Assembly: GCA_023415305.1 (NCBI GenBank)
Contig: JAEZKZ010000110.1
Span: 62,001-126,000, forward strand
DNA length: 64,000 nucleotides
Direction: 5' to 3'
Source of the DNA: Bacillota bacterium
GTDB lineage: Bacteria; Bacillota; Clostridia; Acetivibrionales; DSM-1351
The stretch's first letter is position 1. Each line of letters opens with the position of its first letter. Of the stretch, positions 59,953-64,000 are shown piece by piece. The notes below the pieces were generated by a model. That model was not told the DNA's origin, made no database searches, and saw only the letters and a list, made by a program, of their open reading frames with translations. A program made the translations under genes and the position numbers.

Positions 59953-60017
59953 AAACCCACTACATGACTTTTCATTACAATTTGTGTACGCGCCATGCGC
60001 GTAGATGGGAGATTTAT
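59953..60017 (+). repeat. ACGCGC hairpin leader, copy 2
   Basis: TACGCGC-CAT-GCGCGTA at 59987-60003 before ATGGGAG. Nearly identical over 65 bases to 32,084-32,147, which precedes a substrate-binding protein gene. Confidence 0.75.
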
Positions 60018-61091
60018 ATGAGTATCGAAATTTCAAATATTACGAAGTCTTTTGATTCCTTTAAAGCACTCAGCAATATTGATCTGAAAATCAATACCGG
60101 CGAACTTGTAGCGTTGTTGGGACCGTCAGGCTCGGGAAAAACAACTCTGCTCAGAATCATAGCCGGGCTGGAAACCTCTGATCACGGCAGTATCATTTTT
60201 GACGGTGAGGATAATACCGATAAGAGTACCCAGGACAGAAAAGTCGGATTTGTATTTCAACATTATGCGTTATTCAAACACATGACGGTTTTTGAAAACA
60301 TTGCCTTCGGCTTAAAGGTTAGACCCTCTAAACATAGACCCGGTAAAGAAGTCATTGAAAAGAAAGTTCATGAACTTTTGGGACTTGTTAAAATGGAGGA
60401 ACTGGCCAAGCGATATCCTGCTCAACTGTCAGGAGGTCAGAGACAGAGGATTGCACTAGCAAGGGCATTAGCTGTGGAACCAAAGGTATTGCTGCTGGAT
60501 GAACCTTTTGGAGCTCTTGATGCTAAAGTGAGAAAAGATCTCAGAAGATGGCTCAGGAAGCTGCATGATGAATATCCCATTACAAGTGTTTTTGTTACCC
60601 ATGATCAGGAGGAAGCACTTGATGTGGCAGACAGAATCGTTATTTTGAATCAAGGCAGAATAGAACAAATCGGGACTCCGGAGGAAGTTTATGATAACCC
60701 TGCAAATCCTTTTGTTTATAACTTTCTTGGTAACGTTAACCTGTTCCACGGCAGAGTGCACAATGGAAAAATTGAGCTTGGTCCAATAAACCATGATGCA
60801 CCCGGGCATACCGAAACAGGAGATAGAAATGTCATCAGCTACACACGCCCCCACGATATTGAAATAAGTCTTGAAGCCGGAGAAAACGGGTTTATTGCTG
60901 CAAAAATTATTTTCATAAGGGCTGTAGGACCCATAGTAAATCTTGAAATGAAGAGACTGGATACCGGAGAGTATATAGAGGCAGAAATCAGCAAGGAAAA
61001 TTATAAAAAGCTTATGCTGAAGGAAAAGCAGACAGTTTATGTTAAACCAAAGGACTTCAAGGTATTTATTCCTGATGATTATATTATCTAA
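60018..61091 (+). CDS. cysA: Sulfate ABC transporter ATP-binding protein CysA
   Basis: A 357-residue ATPase: Walker [15 protein letters not shown]-loop [13 protein letters not shown], signature [16 protein letters not shown], Walker [13 protein letters not shown], switch VTHDQEEAL. The C-terminal part (residues about 235-357) is the TOBE-type regulatory domain with [13 protein letters not shown] and [10 protein letters not shown], as in CysA. ATG 60018 follows GGGAGATTTAT; upstream in-frame ATG lies before the leader hairpin and is unlikely. Confidence 0.95.
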   Translation: MSIEISNITKSFDSFKALSNIDLKINTGELVALLGPSGSGKTTLLRIIAGLETSDHGSIIFDGEDNTDKSTQDRKVGFVFQHYALFKHMTVFENIAFGLKVRPSKHRPGKEVIEKKVHELLGLVKMEELAKRYPAQLSGGQRQRIALARALAVEPKVLLLDEPFGALDAKVRKDLRRWLRKLHDEYPITSVFVTHDQEEALDVADRIVILNQGRIEQIGTPEEVYDNPANPFVYNFLGNVNLFHGRVHNGKIELGPINHDAPGHTETGDRNVISYTRPHDIEISLEAGENGFIAAKIIFIRAVGPIVNLEMKRLDTGEYIEAEISKENYKKLMLKEKQTVYVKPKDFKVFIPDDYII

Positions 61092-61182
61092 AGTATTGTT
61101 ATGAGTACTTTTGCCTAAATTGGCAATAAGTCGTGTGTTTTGATTCATGACATATTTTTGTAAGGTGGGTGCATGGACAATT

Positions 61183-62370
61183 ATGAGCAGAAGTAATATT
61201 TTCAGCGGATTGCCTTTGGAATCGAAAAAACTCTTGAGTTTAATTCTGCACGATCAGCCTTTAACAAAAGGTGCCCTGTCAGAGCTGTCAGGTTTAAAGC
61301 TGACAAGTCTAAGCAGAATGATGCAGCCCCTTGAGAAATTAAAACTAATCACCGGCTCGGAGATAGGCGAATCCACCGGAGGAAGAAAACCGGTTTTATA
61401 TGATATAGACTCCAGAAAATACTATATTATCGGCATAGACATATCAAGAACCTATACACAGGTTGTATTAACAAACCTTAAGCTGCAGCCTGTAAAAAGG
61501 TATAGATTTGAAATGAACATTGAATCTACTCCAAAGTTAACACTAAGTATTATATTGAGTTGGATCAGAGAGGTTCAGGAAAGAATCATAAGGAAAAACG
61601 GAAGTATTATCGGAATGGGTATTGGAACCGTCGGACCATTGGATAGAAACAGCGGTGTAGTTTTAAATCCGGAAAATTTTGAAGCCCCTGGCTGGGAAAA
61701 CATTCACCTGAAATCAATTTTTGAAAAAAGACTGGAAATCCCTGTGGTAATTGATAATGGTGCTAACGCTGCAGTTTTAGCTGAGACCTGTTATGGAATA
61801 GGTAAGGGGATTAAAAATGTTATATATATTAATTGCGGGATCGGTATAAGAACCGGATTAATTTCTTCAGGTGTATTTGTTAGAAATATCAATGACTCCG
61901 AGGATGCCTTTGCCCATATGATAATTGATGTTAACGGAGAAAAATGTTCCTGTGGTAACAGGGGATGTATAGAAACCTGTTCCTCCATATATTCAATAAC
62001 CGAGAAGTATAAAAAATTGAAAAAGCTCACCGGGGATCAGTTACTGGATAAACATTCCTATATTGATATCTGTAAGGCAGCTGATAATTGTGACAACTTT
62101 GCCAGGAATGTTATTCTGGAGGGGGCCGGTATATTGGGGGTTGGACTTGCAAATTTGATAAAACTGCTCAATCCGGGAATAGTCATTTTGAGTGGCCCGC
62201 TTATTAAACATTCCAGACTTTTTTATGAAAAATGTACAGAAACTGCATTGGAGAAAATTCGGACTCATGGACAAGGAAAGCTTTTTTTCAGTAATGGGGG
62301 CTATTTCAACGAAAATGCAATTTCAATAGGAGCGGCTGCTCTGGTAATGGAAAACTTGCTGGAAGGATAG
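61183..62370 (+). CDS. ROK-family transcription regulator (XylR/NagC type)
   Basis: A 395-residue protein: winged helix-turn-helix (residues about 10-70, PLTKGALSELSGLKLTSLSR), then a ROK kinase-like domain with IGIDISRTYTQVVL, GIGTVGPLD, VIDNGANAAVLAE, and zinc motif CSCGNRGCIETC. It lies between the sulfate transporter and cysH, but ROK regulators normally sense sugars, so a link to sulfur is not shown. AAGGTGG is 15 bases upstream of ATG 61183, somewhat far; an in-frame ATG at 61147 cannot be excluded. Confidence 0.8.
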   Translation: MSRSNIFSGLPLESKKLLSLILHDQPLTKGALSELSGLKLTSLSRMMQPLEKLKLITGSEIGESTGGRKPVLYDIDSRKYYIIGIDISRTYTQVVLTNLKLQPVKRYRFEMNIESTPKLTLSIILSWIREVQERIIRKNGSIIGMGIGTVGPLDRNSGVVLNPENFEAPGWENIHLKSIFEKRLEIPVVIDNGANAAVLAETCYGIGKGIKNVIYINCGIGIRTGLISSGVFVRNINDSEDAFAHMIIDVNGEKCSCGNRGCIETCSSIYSITEKYKKLKKLTGDQLLDKHSYIDICKAADNCDNFARNVILEGAGILGVGLANLIKLLNPGIVILSGPLIKHSRLFYEKCTETALEKIRTHGQGKLFFSNGGYFNENAISIGAAALVMENLLEG

Positions 62371-62675
62371 GAATTTGTATATTTTCAATACTTTGAATGA
62401 GTAATAATACAAATGTATGACAAGTACACCATGAAATTCAGAACAGATAAATTCCTATGCGTGGGGTTTGAAAAGGGGATTCCCCTTTCCGGTTTGAGGA
62501 GGGTGCAAAGGGAACCTAGGGTTCCCAAGGAACTGAAAGTTCCATGCGAACAGGATAATTTGGGAGCAATGACAGATTAATTTGAACAGGCACTTAAAAC
62601 TTTGCGAAGCAAATTTCTTGAGAACGGTAAACTAGTATAAATTCTATTTATTAAAAGGCGGAAAGGATTATAAGT
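62371..62675 (+). ncRNA. Leader region before cysH with three consecutive hairpins
   Basis: AAAGGGGA-T-TCCCCTTT (62472-62488), GGGAACC-TAG-GGTTCCC (62510-62526) and GGAACT-GAA-AGTTCC (62529-62543), the first two joined by GGTTTGAGGAGGGTGC. I know no riboswitch class with this layout. It could be a dispersed palindromic repeat or a cis-acting element for cysHD. The rest of the gap (62,560-62,675) is AT-rich with no clear promoter; AAAGGCGGAAAGG precedes cysH. Confidence 0.4.
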
Positions 62676-63386
62676 ATGGAGCAATTGGATATTAAAGCAT
62701 TGAATTGCAAATATACCAGGCCTGAAGATGTTATCAGGTATGTAGCAGAAAACATAGGTGTTTCTAAAATAGCATTGGCATCAAGTCTTTCCATAGAAGA
62801 TCAAGTTTTGACACATATGTTTTTACAGGCAGAGCCCAAGGCAAGAATTTTTGTAATTGATACAGGCAGACATTTTCAAAAAACCTATGATCTTATGGAG
62901 CAGACCATGCTCCGGTATAAGTTCAACTATGAAGTATATGCCCCTGAAAGCGGAGATATTGAGGAATTGGTATCCAGTCTGGGACCAAATTTCTTTTACG
63001 AAAGTGTTGAGCTGAGAAAAAAATGCTGTGATATAAGGAAGGTAAAGCCTCTAAAGAGAGTTTTGAGTACCGTTGACGGCTGGATATGCGGTTTGAGAAG
63101 AGACCAATCACCCACACGTCAGGATATTGAGATTTTTGAATGGGATTCCGCTAATTCAATATACAAGATAAATCCTATTGTGCACTGGTCTGAAGAAGAT
63201 GTATGGGCTTACATAAAAGAAAATAATATTCCATACAGTCATCTGTACAATACAGGCTTCCGCAGCATTGGCTGCCAGCCCTGCACAAGAGCTGTGCAGG
63301 AAGGCCAGGATATACGCAGCGGCAGATGGTGGTGGGAGGATCCCGATAAAAAGGAATGCGGTCTGCATGTAGGAGGTCATAAATAA
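62676..63386 (+). CDS. cysH: Adenylylsulfate (APS) reductase, iron-sulfur type
   Basis: A 236-residue reductase that converts APS to sulfite and AMP. The four 4Fe-4S cysteines that mark APS over PAPS specificity are present: Cys117-Cys118 (RKKCCDIRK) and Cys200, Cys203 (GCQPCTR). The catalytic ECGLH holds Cys228. IDTGRHFQKT and LRRDQSPTRQ line the substrate site. Followed 51 bases later by cysD. With CysPTWA upstream it gives a complete route from sulfate to sulfite apart from CysN. Confidence 0.95.
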   Translation: MEQLDIKALNCKYTRPEDVIRYVAENIGVSKIALASSLSIEDQVLTHMFLQAEPKARIFVIDTGRHFQKTYDLMEQTMLRYKFNYEVYAPESGDIEELVSSLGPNFFYESVELRKKCCDIRKVKPLKRVLSTVDGWICGLRRDQSPTRQDIEIFEWDSANSIYKINPIVHWSEEDVWAYIKENNIPYSHLYNTGFRSIGCQPCTRAVQEGQDIRSGRWWWEDPDKKECGLHVGGHK

Positions 63387-63437
63387 ACCTGGTTTTAGTA
63401 AATTATCTTATCAACATATAAAATTCGGAGGTATGTT

Positions 63438-64000
63438 ATGAATCATTTGGATAAGTTGGAAGCACAGAGTGTTCATATACTCAGAGAAGCGTACAGGGAA
63501 TTTAAAAACATCTGTATGCTGTGGTCTATAGGCAAGGACAGTACCGTTCTGTTGTGGCTGGCAAGGAAGGCATTTTTCGGACATGTACCAATACCCCTTG
63601 TCCACATTGATACTCATTACAAAATACCTGAAATGATCCAGTACAGGGATGAGCTGGCCTTAAAATGGAAGCTGACCATGGTTTATGGAGAGAATTCCGA
63701 AGCTCTGGCACAAAAGAAAACCTTCCCAGACGGTAAGGTAGACAGAATAGCCTGCTGTCAGTCACTCAAATCCGAGGCCCTGAAAAATACCCTTTCGGGA
63801 GAATGGAACAGGTACGTAATGGACCATAAGACAGGCAAATACATACCTGATAAGAACAGAGAAAAGTATACCGGTGTAATTGTAGGAGTCAGAGCCGATG
63901 AGGAAGGCAGCCGATCCAAGGAAAGGTATTTTTCTCCAAGAGACAAGGAAAATGACTGGGATGTTGGAGATCAGCCCCCTGAATTCTGGAATCAGTTCAA
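63438..64000 (+). CDS. cysD: Sulfate adenylyltransferase subunit 2 (CysD), truncated by window end
   Basis: The first 187 residues of CysD, starting at an ATG after CGGAGGT and running off the right edge. Motifs: [20 protein letters not shown] with the PP-loop [34 protein letters not shown] and [15 protein letters not shown]. CysD with the GTPase CysN activates sulfate to APS. CysN is expected just beyond the window. Confidence 0.95.
   Translation, partial: MNHLDKLEAQSVHILREAYREFKNICMLWSIGKDSTVLLWLARKAFFGHVPIPLVHIDTHYKIPEMIQYRDELALKWKLTMVYGENSEALAQKKTFPDGKVDRIACCQSLKSEALKNTLSGEWNRYVMDHKTGKYIPDKNREKYTGVIVGVRADEEGSRSKERYFSPRDKENDWDVGDQPPEFWNQF

Noticed and set aside
20000..60000. S-box (SAM), T-box or cobalamin riboswitches before met, cys and corrinoid genes
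   Set aside because: I looked for the S-box GAGGGA/GGCCC core, the T-box GGTGGTACCGCG and the B12 box and found none in the leaders; other elements are described instead.
60468..61148. Long minus-strand open frame (226 codons) overlapping cysA
   Set aside because: Antisense to a clear ATPase, with no family resemblance.
1..64000. tRNA or rRNA genes
   Set aside because: No cloverleaf with a GTTCGAATC-type arm or rRNA-like sequence was noticed on either strand.

Overview
The window is 64 kb of AT-rich DNA from a strictly anaerobic, low-GC Gram-positive bacterium, most likely a clostridium of the Ruminiclostridium (cellulolytic cluster III) type. This rests on gene content and style: oxygen-sensitive NrdD/NrdG, strong AGGAGG ribosome sites, TTGACA/TATAAT promoters, the ylxM-ffh-rpsP-khpA-rimM-trmD order, MccA/MccB, and type II pantothenate kinase. 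The genus is an inference; no rRNA or tRNA gene lies in the window.

Layout. Bases 1-15,000 are mostly housekeeping: a truncated ROK sugar kinase, a PC4-like protein, a small DUF1540 gene on the minus strand, nrdD and nrdG (nrdD behind paired NrdR boxes), an OPT transporter plus pantothenate kinase on the minus strand, a NapH/FMN-binding membrane redox protein, a NYN-LOTUS protein, fosX, and the ffh-trmD operon. Bases 15,000-20,000 hold a branched-chain amino acid type ABC transporter (liv). From about 20,300 to the right edge nearly every gene can be tied to sulfur or one-carbon chemistry: cysK, a corrinoid protein, two UroD-fold methyltransferases, a RACo-type corrinoid reductive activator, two separate NifD/NifK-like pairs, NifB-, NifX- and NifH-like proteins, three sulfonate/taurine-type ABC systems, metNIQ, mccB-mccA, metY, the sulfate transporter cysPTWA, and cysH-cysD (the last runs off the end).

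Main interpretation. The order nifB-nifX-nifH-nifD-nifK (39,971-45,011) resembles the methylthio-alkane reductase operon marBHDK of Rhodospirillum rubrum, a nitrogenase-like system that releases methanethiol from thioethers under sulfur limitation. Both NifDK-like pairs keep all six P-cluster cysteines, but the residues corresponding to Gln191 and His195 of nitrogenase NifD are replaced, so nitrogen fixation is unlikely. I infer a sulfur-scavenging island: ABC transporters import organosulfur compounds, the nitrogenase-like enzymes and the corrinoid/UroD methyltransferases split C-S bonds, and MetY, CysK and MccAB capture the methanethiol or sulfide. The second NifDK pair (27,539-30,471, K before D, no NifH of its own) and its coupling to corrinoid proteins is the least familiar part.

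Regulation. Two promoters, one before DUF2292-nifB and one before cysP, carry the same palindromic operator at exactly the same spacing, which ties the nitrogenase-like operon to sulfate uptake. Two attenuator-like leaders (before the glutamine synthetase-like gene and before metY) share an identical hairpin core. Many genes carry a short hairpin directly before the ribosome site. A repeated leader family shows compensatory stem changes, and in some copies an upstream sequence complementary to the Shine-Dalgarno region.
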